Source: Chitiniphilus shinanonensis DSM 23277 (GTDB lineage Bacteria > Pseudomonadota > Gammaproteobacteria > Burkholderiales > Chitinibacteraceae). Taken from it: DNA of 64,000 nt. Location: assembly GCF_000374805.1 (NCBI RefSeq), contig NZ_KB895344.1:62001-126000 (forward strand), read 5' to 3'. This document shows, piece by piece, positions 53,775 to 64,000 of the stretch. Position 1 is the first letter of the stretch. The number at the start of each line of letters is the position of its first letter. A program made the translations under genes and the position numbers. The notes beneath the pieces were generated by a model. That model was not told the origin of the DNA and searched no databases. It saw only the letters and a program-made list of their open reading frames with translations.

Positions 53775-54410
53775 TTAGTTGCCGCGCACGACGGTGCTTT
53801 CCACGCCGTTGGACTTGAGCTGGTTGCGGGTGCGTTCCAGATCGCCCAGGCTGTTGAACGGGCCGATCCGCACCCGGTGCCATACGCCCTTGCCGGGGAT
53901 GTCGGCGGTGTAGATCGAAGCTTCTACGCCCACCAGCGCCAGCTTGGCCTTCAGGTTGTCGGCGTCCTGTTCGTTCTGGAACGCCCCGATCTGCAGGTAG
54001 GTGCCCTTAGGCGCCTCGACCTTGGCCGGCGGGCTGGCCTCCGGCGCGGCCGGTGGCGTGGGCGTGGCGGCGGATGCCGGCTTCTTGGCCTCGGCGTCGT
54101 CGGAAAGCCCCGGCAACACCTTGTAGAAATCGAAATCCTGTTCTGGTTCCTTGGGCGCATCGCCGGCGGCGCCGCCCGGGTGCAGGGTCTCCGGGCCCTT
54201 GGCCGGATTGGCGGCCGGCGCCGACGACACGGCGTCCGGCGGCGGCGACTTCTTGTCGGTGAACGGGTTGGTGCCCCGGTTGAGGTAAATCGCCAGTACC
54301 ACGGCGGCGGCCACGCCCCCCAGCAGCCCGATCAGCAGACCGGTCAGCAGCGACGAACCACCGCCGCCGCCGCTCCTGGTTCCACGGGAGCGCTTCATAT
54401 CCTTGCTCAT
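53775..54410 (-). CDS. SPOR-domain (FtsN-like) cell-division protein
   Basis: A 211-residue inner-membrane protein: short basic cytoplasmic N-terminus (KRSRGTRSGG), one helix (about 20-42), a Pro/Ala-rich periplasmic linker and a C-terminal SPOR domain (about 135-210; YLQIGAFQNEQDADNLKAKL then HRVRIGPFNSLGDLERTRNQ). SPOR domains bind denuded septal peptidoglycan. ATG 54410 is used; ATG 54428 (METTKAM...) is also possible, with AGGG upstream. It pairs with dsbA, as in other betaproteobacteria where argS often precedes them. Confidence 0.88.
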   Translation of the reverse strand: MSKDMKRSRGTRSGGGGGSSLLTGLLIGLLGGVAAAVVLAIYLNRGTNPFTDKKSPPPDAVSSAPAANPAKGPETLHPGGAAGDAPKEPEQDFDFYKVLPGLSDDAEAKKPASAATPTPPAAPEASPPAKVEAPKGTYLQIGAFQNEQDADNLKAKLALVGVEASIYTADIPGKGVWHRVRIGPFNSLGDLERTRNQLKSNGVESTVVRGN

Positions 54411-54845
54411 TGCCTTGGTTGTCTCCATGCGTCGCCCTGATGGGCGGTACTGCGTATCCGTTTCGCGCCGGAACCTCGCGCCGGCGTTGCAACGGCCGGA
54501 GTCGCTCGGCGGATCGCGCGTGGCGACCCTCTGGGCAAGCGGGTGATTATACGGTGGAATCCCCCGCGCGCCATGAGGGGGAAACACAGGTTCACCGTCG
54601 CGCGATCGTGCTGTTCGAGGCGACACGGCATGGCGTGCGCGCGGCCGTCTCCAGGCCGATGGCGCGAAGCCGTCGGCACGGCGGAATGCCGCGGGAACGG
54701 GCCGGCACGCCAGGTGGCGCGCCACGGGGCCGGGCGGTTGTCGCGCTGGCGCAGCGGCGCCGCCGTTTGCCGCCGTTTGTTGCTGCGATGCACGCAAGCG
54801 CGCCGTATAATTCGCGCTTTGCCAATGCCGTACAGGATTTCCACC
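54411..54845. other. Divergent region SPOR gene / argH
   Basis: 435 bp without a convincing gene. A TATAAT at 54806-54811 fits argH, and the reverse-strand TATAAT (complement at 54544-54549) could serve the SPOR-dsbA unit. The remaining sequence is GC-rich and shows no clear structure. Confidence 0.6.
54806..54811 (+). promoter_or_regulatory. Putative -10 box of argH
   Basis: TATAAT lies 34 bp before the argH ATG. No well-spaced -35 was identified. Confidence 0.5.
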
Positions 54846-56234
<1,389 letters not shown>

Positions 56235-56356
56235 GCGCCGCCGCCCGCGCCGTGCCCGGCCGATGCCGGAGCGGGGCGCCGCGCTTTTCGCGGCCGTTGC
56301 CGTTTTCCCAGCCCTCGCCTCGGCGGGGGCTGGTCGTTTCGTGAGCGAGTTCATCC

Positions 56357-56836
56357 ATGCCGATCACCTGGACCTGGCGCCACCTCGCCGATTTCGACGC
56401 GCTGGCGCTGTTCGACTATCTGCGCCTGCGTCAGCAGGTGTTCGTGGTCGAGCAGACCTGCGCCTATCCCGACCTGGACGACTACGACCTGCTCGCCGAG
56501 CACCTCACCGGCCATGACGAGGCCGGGCGACTGCTGGCCTGCCTGCGGCTGGTGCCGCCCGGCTTGAAGTATCCCGAACCATCGCTGGGTCGGGTGGTGA
56601 TCGCACCGGCGGCGCGCGGCAGCGGCGCGGGGCACCTGCTGATCGCCGAGGGGCTGGCGCGGGCGGCCCGCCGCTATCCGGGGGCCGGACACCGCATCGG
56701 CGCGCAGGCGCATCTGGCGCGGTTCTACGGCCGCCACGGCTTCGTGCCGGTGGGCGAGGTCTACGACGAGGATGGCATCGACCACATCGACATGATCCTG
56801 CCGCCGGGTTTCGTCCCGTCGCCGACCGGCGGCTGA
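56357..56836 (+). CDS. elaA: ElaA-family GNAT acetyltransferase
   Basis: A 159-residue protein of the ElaA branch of GNAT. LFDYLRLRQQVFVVEQTCAY is the family hallmark at the N-terminus (E. coli ElaA: L-R-x-x-V-F-V-V-E-Q), DEAGRLLACLRLVPPG and RVVIAPAARGSGAGHLL the acetyl-CoA loop, and FYGRHGFVPVGEVYDEDGI the C-terminal core. Substrate unknown. Short leader after argH; could be read through from it. Confidence 0.92.
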   Translation: MPITWTWRHLADFDALALFDYLRLRQQVFVVEQTCAYPDLDDYDLLAEHLTGHDEAGRLLACLRLVPPGLKYPEPSLGRVVIAPAARGSGAGHLLIAEGLARAARRYPGAGHRIGAQAHLARFYGRHGFVPVGEVYDEDGIDHIDMILPPGFVPSPTGG

Positions 56837-57167
56837 GCGCGAAGGCCCATGGCCGCCGTTGTCCTGCCGGCCCGGCGGCGCGCATGGCGCCGCATCCTGT
56901 AGTCACAAGTTTGACACTACGCAATTTCTCACGCCGCGCGCGGGCTTAGGGTTTTGCCTTATCCCGGCCCCGCGTGCCCCGTTCCATCGCATTCCGCCGC
57001 TGGAGCTGCCGACAAACCCCCGGCTGCGTCGCGTTCGCTTGCCAAGCGCCTTGGCTGCGTTTCGCGCGTGTTGCCGGAACCGCTGCACTGGGTTTTTCGG
57101 CCCCTTCTTTCTCTGCACGCCCCGCCGCTTCCACGTGCCGCCGCGCACGCCCGAGCAGGAGTTGTCG
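56837..57167. other. Intergenic region between two GNAT genes
   Basis: 331 bp. It contains hairpin repeat family 2 copy 2 (57008-57101). Apart from this and AGCAGGAG before the next ATG, no feature is seen. Confidence 0.6.
57008..57101. repeat. 94-bp hairpin repeat, family 2 copy 2
   Basis: Ends GCCGACAAACCC and GGGTTTTTCGGC pair at 11 of 12 positions. The interior CCCGGCTGCGTCGCGTTC matches the copy at 28053-28123. Confidence 0.68.
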
Positions 57168-57626
57168 ATGAAACTGGAATTCCACCCCATGACCGAGGCC
57201 GACATCCCGGCCCTGATCCCTCCCATGACCCGCGCCTTCGACGATGACTCGCGACGCTTTCGCGGCGAGCTGCGCGGTGGCCCCTACGGCTACGACGACG
57301 GCTCGTTCCTGCGGCGCTACGGCCTGTGCGATCGCGCCTCGTCGCCGTTCACCATCCGGGTCGACGGCAGTCCGGTGGGGGCCTTCATCGTCTATTGGCA
57401 GCGTCATGGGGAAAGCGTGCTGGGCAACCTGTTCCTCGATCCGTCGGTACAGGATCGCGGCCTGGGGCTGGAAACCTGGCTTTATATCGAAAGCCATTTC
57501 CCGTCGCGCGCCTGGCGCCTGGAAACCCCCGCCTGGGCGGTGCGCAACCATTGCTTCTACGAGAAGTGCGGCTTTCGTCGCACCGGCCAGGACGGCCAGC
57601 GGGTGATCTACCGCAAGACGCAATGA
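57168..57626 (+). CDS. GNAT-family acetyltransferase
   Basis: A 152-residue single-domain GNAT. MKLEFHPMTEADIPALIPPM opens the fold, GAFIVYW and GNLFLDPSVQDRGLGLETW form beta-4 and the acetyl-CoA loop (QDRGLG), and NHCFYEKCGFRRTG is the C-terminal N-x-x-F-Y-x-K-x-G-F motif. Not close to ElaA. Start chosen at 57168, with AGGAG upstream. Substrate unknown. Confidence 0.88.
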   Translation: MKLEFHPMTEADIPALIPPMTRAFDDDSRRFRGELRGGPYGYDDGSFLRRYGLCDRASSPFTIRVDGSPVGAFIVYWQRHGESVLGNLFLDPSVQDRGLGLETWLYIESHFPSRAWRLETPAWAVRNHCFYEKCGFRRTGQDGQRVIYRKTQ

Positions 57627-57928
57627 TCGGGTGACCGCGCCGGGCCGTGCCGCGCCCACCGTGCCGTTCCCCGTCATCCCGGCGACGCCGGGGCCGCGCC
57701 GGCCCCGCATCGTCATCCGCCGTCTATGATGAGCGGTGTTTGCCAATGCTTATCACTGCTGCGTTTAGGGCGGGGCCATCTTCGGCGTCGCGCGATCATT
57801 TGCGCTAGCGCAAGCAAATTTCCCGAAGGTGGGGAATCACCTGATTCCGTAAAGCTGACGGCTTATCAAGATGGCGGACTGTCCGGAATTCCCCCGGCCA
57901 CCCGATTCGTCCGGCAAAGGAGCTTCAC
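57627..57928. other. Upstream region of the dpp operon
   Basis: 302 bp. It contains TATGAT at about 57725-57730, a 14-bp perfect palindrome TTGCGCTAGCGCAA (57800-57813) that may be an operator, and AAAGGAG (57916-57922) before dppA. No gene. Confidence 0.5.
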
Positions 57929-59515
57929 ATGAACAAATACGGTCTCGCGCTCGGCGCCTTGCTCACCCTGACAGCCGGCGGCGCCATGGCGGCCGGCACC
58001 CTGGTGTTCTGCTCGGAGGGCAGCCCGGCCGGCTTCGACCCCGCGCGCTACACCACCGGCACCGATTTCGATGCCTCCGCCGAAACCGTCTTCAACCGCC
58101 TGACCGAGTTCGAGCGCGGCAAGACCACCATCCGCTCCGCCCTGGCCGAGAAGTGGACCGTGAGCGCGGATGGCCTGACCTACACCTTCAACCTGCGCAA
58201 GGGCGTCAAGTTCCACACTACGCCGTACTTCAAGCCCACCCGCGATTTCAACGCCGACGACGTGGTGTTCACCTTTGAGCGCCTGATCGACAAGAACCAC
58301 CCGTTCAACAAGGCCGCGCCGGCGCAGTACCCCTACGTGACCGACATGGGCATGGATACCAACATCGCCTCGGTCGAGAAGGTCGATCCGTACACCGTGC
58401 GCTTCAAGCTCAAGGCGGTGGACGCCGCCTTCCTGCAGAACCTGGCGATGTCGTTCTCGTCGGTGCAATCCGCCGAATACGCCAACCAGTTGCTCAAGAC
58501 CAACAAGGCCGCGCTGATCAACACCCAGCCGATCGGCACTGGCCCGTTCGTATTCAAGAGCTACCAGAAGGACGCGGTGATCCGCTTCGACGCCAACCCG
58601 ACCTACTGGCGCAAGGATGAACTGAAGCTCGACAAGCTGATCTTCGCCATCACCCCCGATGCCTCGGTGCGCTACCAGAAGCTGCAGAAGGGCGAGTGCC
58701 ACCTGATGGCCTACCCGCGTCCGGCCGACCTCAAGGCCATGCAGTCCAACCCGCAGTTGCAGGTGACGCAGCAGGCCGGCTTCAACCTGGGCTGGGTGTC
58801 GTACAACGTCAAGCACAAGCCGCTGGACAAGGTGGAAGTGCGCCAGGCGCTGGACATGGCGATCAACAAGAAGGCCATCATCGACGCCGTGTACCAGGGC
58901 GCCGGCCAGCTGGCCACCAACCCGATGCCACCCACCCAATGGTCGTACAACAAGTCGCTGAAGGATGCGGCGTACGACGTGAACAAGGCCAAGGCGCTGC
59001 TGAAGAAGGCCGGCGCCGAGAAGCTCACCATCACGCTGTGGGCGATGCCGGTGCAGCGGCCGTACAACCCCAACGCCAAGCTGATGGCCGAGATGATCCA
59101 GGCCGATTGGGCCAAGATCGGCGTCAACGCCAAGATCGTCACCTACGAATGGGGCGAGTACATCAAGCGCGCCAAGGCCGGCGAGGACGACACCATGCTG
59201 ATCGGCTGGAACGGCGACAACGGCGATCCGGACAACTGGCTGGGCGTGAACCTGGGTTGCTCCGCGGTTGGCGGCAACAACTACGCGCAATGGTGCAACA
59301 AGGAATTCGACGACCTGATCGTCAAGGCCCGCAACCTGAGCAACCAGGCCGAGCGCACCAAGCTGTACGAGCAGGCCCAGGTGGTCTTCAAGCGCGAAGT
59401 GCCGTTCACCCCGATCGCGCACTCCACCGTCTACATGCCGATGAGCAAGAAGGTGTCGGGCTACATGATCAGCCCGTTCGCGCTGCACTCGTTCTATGGC
59501 GTGAGCCTCAAGTAA
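57929..59515 (+). CDS. dppA: Dipeptide-binding periplasmic protein DppA
   Basis: A 528-residue SBP_bac_5 protein, the receptor of the dipeptide ABC importer. Signal peptide 1-21 (GGAMA|AGT). LVFCSEGSPAGFDPA and AETVFNRLTEFERG match E. coli DppA closely, as do GVKFHTTPYFKPTRDFNADDV and the C-terminal MSKKVSGYMISPFALHSFYG. Length is near E. coli's 535. AAAGGAG precedes the ATG. First gene of dppABCDF. Confidence 0.96.
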   Translation: MNKYGLALGALLTLTAGGAMAAGTLVFCSEGSPAGFDPARYTTGTDFDASAETVFNRLTEFERGKTTIRSALAEKWTVSADGLTYTFNLRKGVKFHTTPYFKPTRDFNADDVVFTFERLIDKNHPFNKAAPAQYPYVTDMGMDTNIASVEKVDPYTVRFKLKAVDAAFLQNLAMSFSSVQSAEYANQLLKTNKAALINTQPIGTGPFVFKSYQKDAVIRFDANPTYWRKDELKLDKLIFAITPDASVRYQKLQKGECHLMAYPRPADLKAMQSNPQLQVTQQAGFNLGWVSYNVKHKPLDKVEVRQALDMAINKKAIIDAVYQGAGQLATNPMPPTQWSYNKSLKDAAYDVNKAKALLKKAGAEKLTITLWAMPVQRPYNPNAKLMAEMIQADWAKIGVNAKIVTYEWGEYIKRAKAGEDDTMLIGWNGDNGDPDNWLGVNLGCSAVGGNNYAQWCNKEFDDLIVKARNLSNQAERTKLYEQAQVVFKREVPFTPIAHSTVYMPMSKKVSGYMISPFALHSFYGVSLK

Positions 59516-59566
59516 CCGCCCCGGGCGCCGGCCAGCCGGCCGGCGCCGCCGCGAGAAACGCCATCC

Positions 59567-60577
59567 ATGATCCAATTCCTGCTCAAGCGCATCGGCGTAG
59601 TGATTCCCACCTTCCTGGGGATCACCGTGCTGGCGTTCGCGCTGATCCACATGATTCCGGGCGACCCGGTGCTGGTGATGCTGGGCGAGCGCAACATCGA
59701 TCCCGCCTACTACCGCGAGGCCATGCACCGCATGGGCCTGGACCTGCCGCTGTGGCAGCAGTACGTCAATTACCTGGGTCGGCTGCTGCACGGTGACCTC
59801 GGCACTTCGCTGATCACCCAGACCCCGGTGATGGACGAGTTCCTCACCCTGTTCCCGGCCACGCTGGAGCTGTCGATCGCCGCCATGGTGTTCGCCGTGG
59901 TGTTCGGCCTGGCTGCCGGCATCGTGGCCGCGGTCAAGCGTGGCACCGCCGTCGATCACACCGTGATGGGCGCCGCGCTCACCGGTTACTCGATGCCGAT
60001 CTTCTGGTGGGGGCTGATCCTGATCATGGTGGTGTCGGTGCACCTGGGTTGGACGCCGGTGTCGGGCCGCCTCGACATCGAGTTCGATATCCCGCCGGTG
60101 ACCGGGCTGATGCTGGTCGATACGCTGCTCTCCGGCGATTCGGGCGCCTTCGCCTCGGCGCTGGAACACCTGATCCTGCCCGCCATCGTGCTGGGCACCA
60201 TCCCGCTGGCGGTGGTCGCGCGCATGACGCGCTCGGCGATGCTGGAAGTGCTGCGCGAGGACTATATCCGCACCGCGCGCGCCAAGGGCCTGTCGCGTAC
60301 CCGCGTCATCCTCAAACACGCGCTGCGCAACGCGCTGATGCCGGTAGTCACCGTGATCGGCCTGCAAGTGGGCACCATGCTGGCCGGCGCGGTGCTGACC
60401 GAGACCATCTTTTCCTGGCCCGGCATCGGCAAATGGCTGATCGACGCCATCAGCCGCCGCGACTACCCGGTGGTGCAGGGCGGCATCCTGCTGGTGGCCA
60501 GCATGATCATCCTGGTCAACCTGTTGGTCGATCTGCTGTACGGCGTGATCAATCCCCGCATCCGGCATGCGAGATAG
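59567..60577 (+). CDS. dppB: Dipeptide ABC permease DppB
   Basis: A 336-residue permease with six helices of the OppB/DppB type. MIQFLLKRIGVVIPTFLGIT opens it, and the EAA loop is EDYIRTARAKGLSRTRVILK followed by HALRNALMPVVTVIG. Works with DppC. Overlaps nothing; dppC starts 4 bp after its stop codon. Confidence 0.95.
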   Translation: MIQFLLKRIGVVIPTFLGITVLAFALIHMIPGDPVLVMLGERNIDPAYYREAMHRMGLDLPLWQQYVNYLGRLLHGDLGTSLITQTPVMDEFLTLFPATLELSIAAMVFAVVFGLAAGIVAAVKRGTAVDHTVMGAALTGYSMPIFWWGLILIMVVSVHLGWTPVSGRLDIEFDIPPVTGLMLVDTLLSGDSGAFASALEHLILPAIVLGTIPLAVVARMTRSAMLEVLREDYIRTARAKGLSRTRVILKHALRNALMPVVTVIGLQVGTMLAGAVLTETIFSWPGIGKWLIDAISRRDYPVVQGGILLVASMIILVNLLVDLLYGVINPRIRHAR

Positions 60578-60581
60578 GCGC

Positions 60582-61487
60582 ATGAGCGAAACCACTACCC
60601 CCGCGCTGACCGCGCCCGATTTCCCGTCCCCGCTGGCAGAGTTCTGGCACGGCTTCTCGCGCAACCGCGGCGCCACCGTCGCGCTCGGCTTCATGTTGCT
60701 GTTGTTCGTCGCCGCGCTGTTCGCACCGTGGATCGCCCCGCACAACCCCATCGAGCAATACCGCGACGCGCTGCTGGTGCCGCCCGCCTGGACCACCGAC
60801 GGCAGCTGGCGCTTCATCCTCGGTACCGACGAGTTGGGCCGTGACATCCTGTCGCGCCTGATCCACGGCGCGCGCATCTCGCTGTGGATCGGCGTGGTGT
60901 CGGTGCTGTGCTCGATGATTCCCGGCGTGGTGCTCGGCCTGCTGGCCGCGTTCTATCCCGACCGCCTGGGCACCGTGATCATGCGGCTGATGGACATCAT
61001 GATGGCGCTGCCGTCGCTGCTGCTGGCGGTGGCCATCGTCGCCGTGCTCGGCCCCGGCCTGGCCAACACCATGCTGGCCATCGCCATCGTGGCGCTGCCG
61101 TCCTACGTGCGGCTGACCCGCGCCTCGGCCATGACCGAGCTGACCCGCGACTACGTGGTCGCCTCGCGCCTGGCCGGCGCCGGCACGCTGCGGCTGATGT
61201 TCAGCACCGTGCTGCCCAACTGCATGGCGCCGATCATCGTCCAGGCCACGCTGGGGTTCTCCTCCGCCATCCTCGACGCCGCCGCGCTGGGTTTCCTCGG
61301 CCTGGGCGCCCAGCCGCCGCTGCCCGAGTGGGGCACCATGCTGGCCGCCGCGCGCGACTACATCGAACGCGCCTGGTGGGTGGTGACCATGCCCGGCCTG
61401 ACCATCCTGCTGACCGTGCTGGCGCTCAACCTGATGGGCGACGGCCTGCGCGACGCGCTCGACCCCCGGCTGAAACAACATGACTAG
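60582..61487 (+). CDS. dppC: Dipeptide ABC permease DppC
   Basis: A 301-residue permease. The N-terminal OppC_N segment ([20 protein letters not shown]) is followed by five more helices. [20 protein letters not shown] is the OppC/DppC signature, and the EAA loop contains [22 protein letters not shown] 60582 is preferred over the earlier in-frame ATG at 60567 inside dppB. Confidence 0.95.
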   Translation: MSETTTPALTAPDFPSPLAEFWHGFSRNRGATVALGFMLLLFVAALFAPWIAPHNPIEQYRDALLVPPAWTTDGSWRFILGTDELGRDILSRLIHGARISLWIGVVSVLCSMIPGVVLGLLAAFYPDRLGTVIMRLMDIMMALPSLLLAVAIVAVLGPGLANTMLAIAIVALPSYVRLTRASAMTELTRDYVVASRLAGAGTLRLMFSTVLPNCMAPIIVQATLGFSSAILDAAALGFLGLGAQPPLPEWGTMLAAARDYIERAWWVVTMPGLTILLTVLALNLMGDGLRDALDPRLKQHD

Positions 61488-61660
61488 CGCCTGCCGGATC
61501 GTGCCGCTTGCGGCTGTCGCGCGGGCCAAGGCCCAGCCCCCGGCAAAGCCGGGTGCTCAAGGTACTCCGCGTGCGGGCTGCGGCGCTTTCCTGTCCGATT
61601 CCACTCCCCCCGCCCTCGCCGCCGCGAGGGAGCCTCGCTTTGCCCGGAGGCGATGAACCC

Positions 61661-62686
61661 ATGCCCACACCTCAAGCTCCCGATATTGCCGTTGCCGGTG
61701 GAACCTCCATGCTGCTGGACATCAAGAACCTGTCCGTCACCTTCGGCAGCGGCCGCGATCCGTTCCGCGCCGTGTCGGGGGTGGACCTGCAAGTGGCCGC
61801 CGGCGAGATCGTCGGCATCGTCGGCGAATCGGGCTCCGGCAAGAGCGTGACCATGCTGGCCGCGATGGGCCTGATCGATGCCCCGGGGCGCGTCACCGCC
61901 GACCATCTCAGCTTCGCCGGGCGCGACCTGCTGTCGATGAAGCCGCGCGAAAAGCGCGCCATCGTCGGCGCCGAGATCTCGATGATCTTCCAGGACGCGC
62001 AGTCCAGTCTGAACCCCGCGTACACCGTGGGCGCGCAGCTGATGGAAACGCTGGCCGAGCACCAGAACCTGAAGGGCGCCGCCGCCCGCGCCCGCGCGCT
62101 GGAATTGCTGGAACAGGTGGAGATCCCCGACGCCAGATCGCGTCTGGCCGCCTATCCGCACCAGCTTTCCGGCGGCATGAGCCAGCGCGTGATGATCGCC
62201 ATGGCCATCGCCTGCAACCCCAAGCTGCTGATCGCCGACGAGCCCACCACCGCGCTCGACGTCACGGTGCAGGCGCAGATCATGGAACTGCTGGTCAGCC
62301 TGCAACGCAGCCACGACATGGCGCTGATCCTGATCACCCACGACCTCGCCGTGGTGGCCGAAGTGGCGCACCGCGTGGCCGTGATGTACGCCGGCGAGAT
62401 CGTCGAGACCGCCCCGGTGCCGCAGGTGTTCGCCACCCCGCGCCACCCGTACACCCAGGCGCTGCTGGCGTCGATCCCTGAACACAGCAAGGGCGCCAGC
62501 CGCCTCAACACCCTGCCCGGCGTGGTGCCCGGCCGCTACGACCGACCCAGCGGCTGCCTGCTGGTGCCGCGCTGCCCCTACGCCGAGGACGCCTGTAGCC
62601 GCGCCCATCCCGAACTGGTGCTGGTGGGCGACGCCCAGGCGCGCTGCATCAAACCGCTCGACGACCAAGGGAGGCCGCAGCCATGA
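61661..62686 (+). CDS. dppD: Dipeptide ABC ATPase DppD
   Basis: A 341-residue ATPase. Walker [10 protein letters not shown]-loop [12 protein letters not shown], signature LSGGMSQRV, Walker [14 protein letters not shown]-loop ITHD, and the C-terminal oligopeptide/HPY extension with a Cys-rich segment ([16 protein letters not shown]). ATG 61661 with GGAGG 10 bases upstream; an internal ATG at 61709 ([10 protein letters not shown]) also fits the family start. It is 173 bp after dppC, the only sizeable gap inside the operon, and overlaps dppF by ATGA. Confidence 0.94.
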   Translation: MPTPQAPDIAVAGGTSMLLDIKNLSVTFGSGRDPFRAVSGVDLQVAAGEIVGIVGESGSGKSVTMLAAMGLIDAPGRVTADHLSFAGRDLLSMKPREKRAIVGAEISMIFQDAQSSLNPAYTVGAQLMETLAEHQNLKGAAARARALELLEQVEIPDARSRLAAYPHQLSGGMSQRVMIAMAIACNPKLLIADEPTTALDVTVQAQIMELLVSLQRSHDMALILITHDLAVVAEVAHRVAVMYAGEIVETAPVPQVFATPRHPYTQALLASIPEHSKGASRLNTLPGVVPGRYDRPSGCLLVPRCPYAEDACSRAHPELVLVGDAQARCIKPLDDQGRPQP

Positions 62687-63696
62687 GCGAACCCATCCTG
62701 ATCGCCGAAGACCTGTCGCGCTTCTACACCGTGCGTCGCGGCCTGATGCGCGGCACCGCCACCGTCAAGGCGCTCAACGGCGTGTCGTTCTCGCTGCTGC
62801 CGGGCCGCACCCTGGCCGTGGTCGGCGAATCCGGCTGCGGCAAATCCACCCTGGCGCGCCAGCTCACCCTGGTGGAAACGCCCAGCGGCGGCCACCTGAA
62901 GATCGCCGGCGTCGACGTCGCGGTGGCCGACCACGCCGCCCTCAAGGCGCTGCGTCCGCAGGTGCAGATGGTGTTTCAGAACCCCTACGCCTCGCTCAAC
63001 CCCCGCAAGACCGTGGGCGCCACGCTGGAAGAGCCGCTCAAGCTCAACACCGCCCTCAGCCAGGCCGAGCGCCGCGAGCGCGTGGCCCAGATGATCGAAA
63101 TCGTCGGCCTGCGCCCCGAGCACGTGCGGCGCTACCCGCACATGTTCTCCGGCGGCCAGCGCCAGCGCGTCGCCATCGCCCGCGCCATGATCCTGCAACC
63201 GCGCATCGTGGTGGCGGACGAACCCACCTCGGCGCTGGACGTCTCGATCCAGGCGCAGATCCTCAACCTGTTCATGGATCTGCAACAGCAGCTGGGCACC
63301 AGCTACGTCTTCATCAGCCACAATCTCGCCGTGGTCGAGCACGTGGCCGACGACGTGATGGTGATGTACTTCGGCAGCACCGTGGAATACGGCGACAGGC
63401 AGACCCTCTACAGCCTGCCGCTGCACCCCTACACCCGCGCCCTGCTGTCGGCCACGCCCACCATCCGCGCCGAGGACCGCCGCGCCAAGATCAAGCTGCA
63501 AGGCGAACTGCCATCACCGCTCAACCCCCCCGGCGGCTGCGCCTTCCACACCCGCTGCCCCTACGCCATCGAGCGCTGCCGCGCCGAAACTCCCCCACTG
63601 CGCCCGGTGCTGGGCCGACTGGTGGCGTGCCATCGGGCGGAGGATGTGGCGGCGGAGGAGGGAGTGAACGTACCGTTGCAAGGGGCCGTCGCGTAG
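62683..63696 (+). CDS. dppF: Dipeptide ABC ATPase DppF
   Basis: A 337-residue ATPase, partner of DppD. Walker [10 protein letters not shown]-loop [17 protein letters not shown], signature FSGGQRQRV, Walker [14 protein letters not shown]-loop ISHN (Asn following the His, as in DppF/OppF), and C-terminal [17 protein letters not shown]. Translationally coupled to dppD. A strong terminator follows 27 bp later. Confidence 0.95.
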   Translation: MSEPILIAEDLSRFYTVRRGLMRGTATVKALNGVSFSLLPGRTLAVVGESGCGKSTLARQLTLVETPSGGHLKIAGVDVAVADHAALKALRPQVQMVFQNPYASLNPRKTVGATLEEPLKLNTALSQAERRERVAQMIEIVGLRPEHVRRYPHMFSGGQRQRVAIARAMILQPRIVVADEPTSALDVSIQAQILNLFMDLQQQLGTSYVFISHNLAVVEHVADDVMVMYFGSTVEYGDRQTLYSLPLHPYTRALLSATPTIRAEDRRAKIKLQGELPSPLNPPGGCAFHTRCPYAIERCRAETPPLRPVLGRLVACHRAEDVAAEEGVNVPLQGAVA

Positions 63697-64000
63697 TCGA
63701 TCGCCGCTCCACTGAGTGCACCGAACAAGCCATGACCGGATCAAGGTTGATTTGCGTCATGGCTTGTTTGTTTTTTTTTTGCGCAGTGCTTGCGGAGAAT
63801 TGGCGTCCCGCAGCATGGGTATGCGGCTCGGTTATCGGTATGCTCGGGCTGTAAGTGGCTTCGATCCTGGAGTTTCCGGTTTTCCACCTTGATGGGTCTT
63901 GGCACGTTGATTGCGCCACAAAGAGTTGCGCTTTGTAAGCAAAGAGTTGCCAGGGTTTGATGTTTTTTTCGGGCGATGTAAATATTGCGCTTGATCGCGC
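63697..64000. other. Downstream region of dppF to window end
   Basis: 304 bp that includes the terminator. The remaining ~220 bp are less GC-rich, with a repeated CAAAGAGTTG (about 63918 and 63942) and T-rich stretches. No gene is supported; any upstream region of a following gene is cut off by the window end. Confidence 0.55.
63724..63780 (+). terminator. Strong terminator of the dpp operon
   Basis: A 13-bp perfect stem AACAAGCCATGAC/GTCATGGCTTGTT with a 19-base loop is followed by TG and an 11-base T run. Confidence 0.93.

Noticed and set aside
57866..60877. Minus-strand 1003-codon open frame opposite dppA-dppB
   Set aside because: Shadow of well-conserved dpp genes in high-GC DNA.
63627..63854. 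ORF at the end of dppF running through the terminator
   Set aside because: Overlaps dppF out of frame and then passes through the strong terminator hairpin and T run.

Overview
The window is GC-rich (roughly 65-68% by eye) chromosomal DNA. It looks like a betaproteobacterium of the Neisseriales type, possibly close to the chitin-degrading Chitinibacteraceae/Chromobacteriaceae. This rests on the GH19 chitinase, the dciA / M23 peptidase / secA neighbourhood, the SPOR-protein / dsbA pair and generally beta-like proteins. The taxonomy is inference. No rRNA, CRISPR array, phage or intact transposase was seen. One tRNA (Ala, CGC anticodon) is present.

Layout. 0.3-2.3 kb: secreted GH19 chitinase with two chitin-binding modules and TP-rich linkers. 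2.4-9.4 kb: MFS exporter and divergent LysR regulator, cutC, ilvA, a DUF3369 response regulator without output domain, a yedA-like exporter. 9.5-18 kb: hslU, a small GNAT-like protein, the ergothioneine pair egtD-egtB, an SDR, and the molybdate system modABC + modE with a ModE-type operator. 18-22.4 kb: an accessory stretch with a low-GC membrane ORF, a hypothetical protein and two successive TetR/oxidoreductase divergons, each with palindromic operators (one a perfect 36-bp palindrome); the second oxidoreductase has an apparent 1-base frameshift near its start. 22.5-28.1 kb: tRNA-Ala, secA, M23 peptidase, dciA, uppP. 28.2-30.2 kb: gabD-like dehydrogenase and a YidB-like protein.

30.2-40.4 kb: a tightly packed eight-gene minus-strand operon of membrane glycosylation proteins. 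In transcription order it encodes two tandem DUF2298-like multi-spanning proteins, a GtrB/DPM-type GT2, an LPG-synthase-TM flippase-like protein, an FAD oxidoreductase, GtrA, a second GT2 and a DUF2029-like GT-C protein. Several genes overlap by exactly 4 bases. This is the best candidate for an undescribed system: polyprenyl-phosphate-linked sugars would be made by the GT2s, flipped by GtrA and/or the flippase-like protein, and transferred on the periplasmic side by the large GT-C-like proteins. The acceptor is unknown.

41-48.7 kb: an iron-acquisition cluster (imelysin, di-haem oxidoreductase, second imelysin-like protein, DUF1513, ChaN lipoprotein, then exbB/exbD) with Fur-box-like sites in front of the first imelysin and of exbB. 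Its intergenic gaps hold five palindromic elements from four families, including a 272-bp nested-palindrome MITE-like element filling the whole exbB-exbD gap. 48.7-57.6 kb: fructosamine-kinase family protein, Gcr-type membrane protein, 2OG-Fe(II) oxygenase, glycine-zipper lipoprotein, dsbA, SPOR protein, argH and two GNATs. 57.9-63.7 kb: a complete dipeptide ABC importer dppABCDF closed by a strong terminator.

Dispersed repeats are a second theme. A 31-50 bp REP-like sequence occurs four times, and a second hairpin family occurs twice. Some copies abut genes so closely that they supply start or stop codons.
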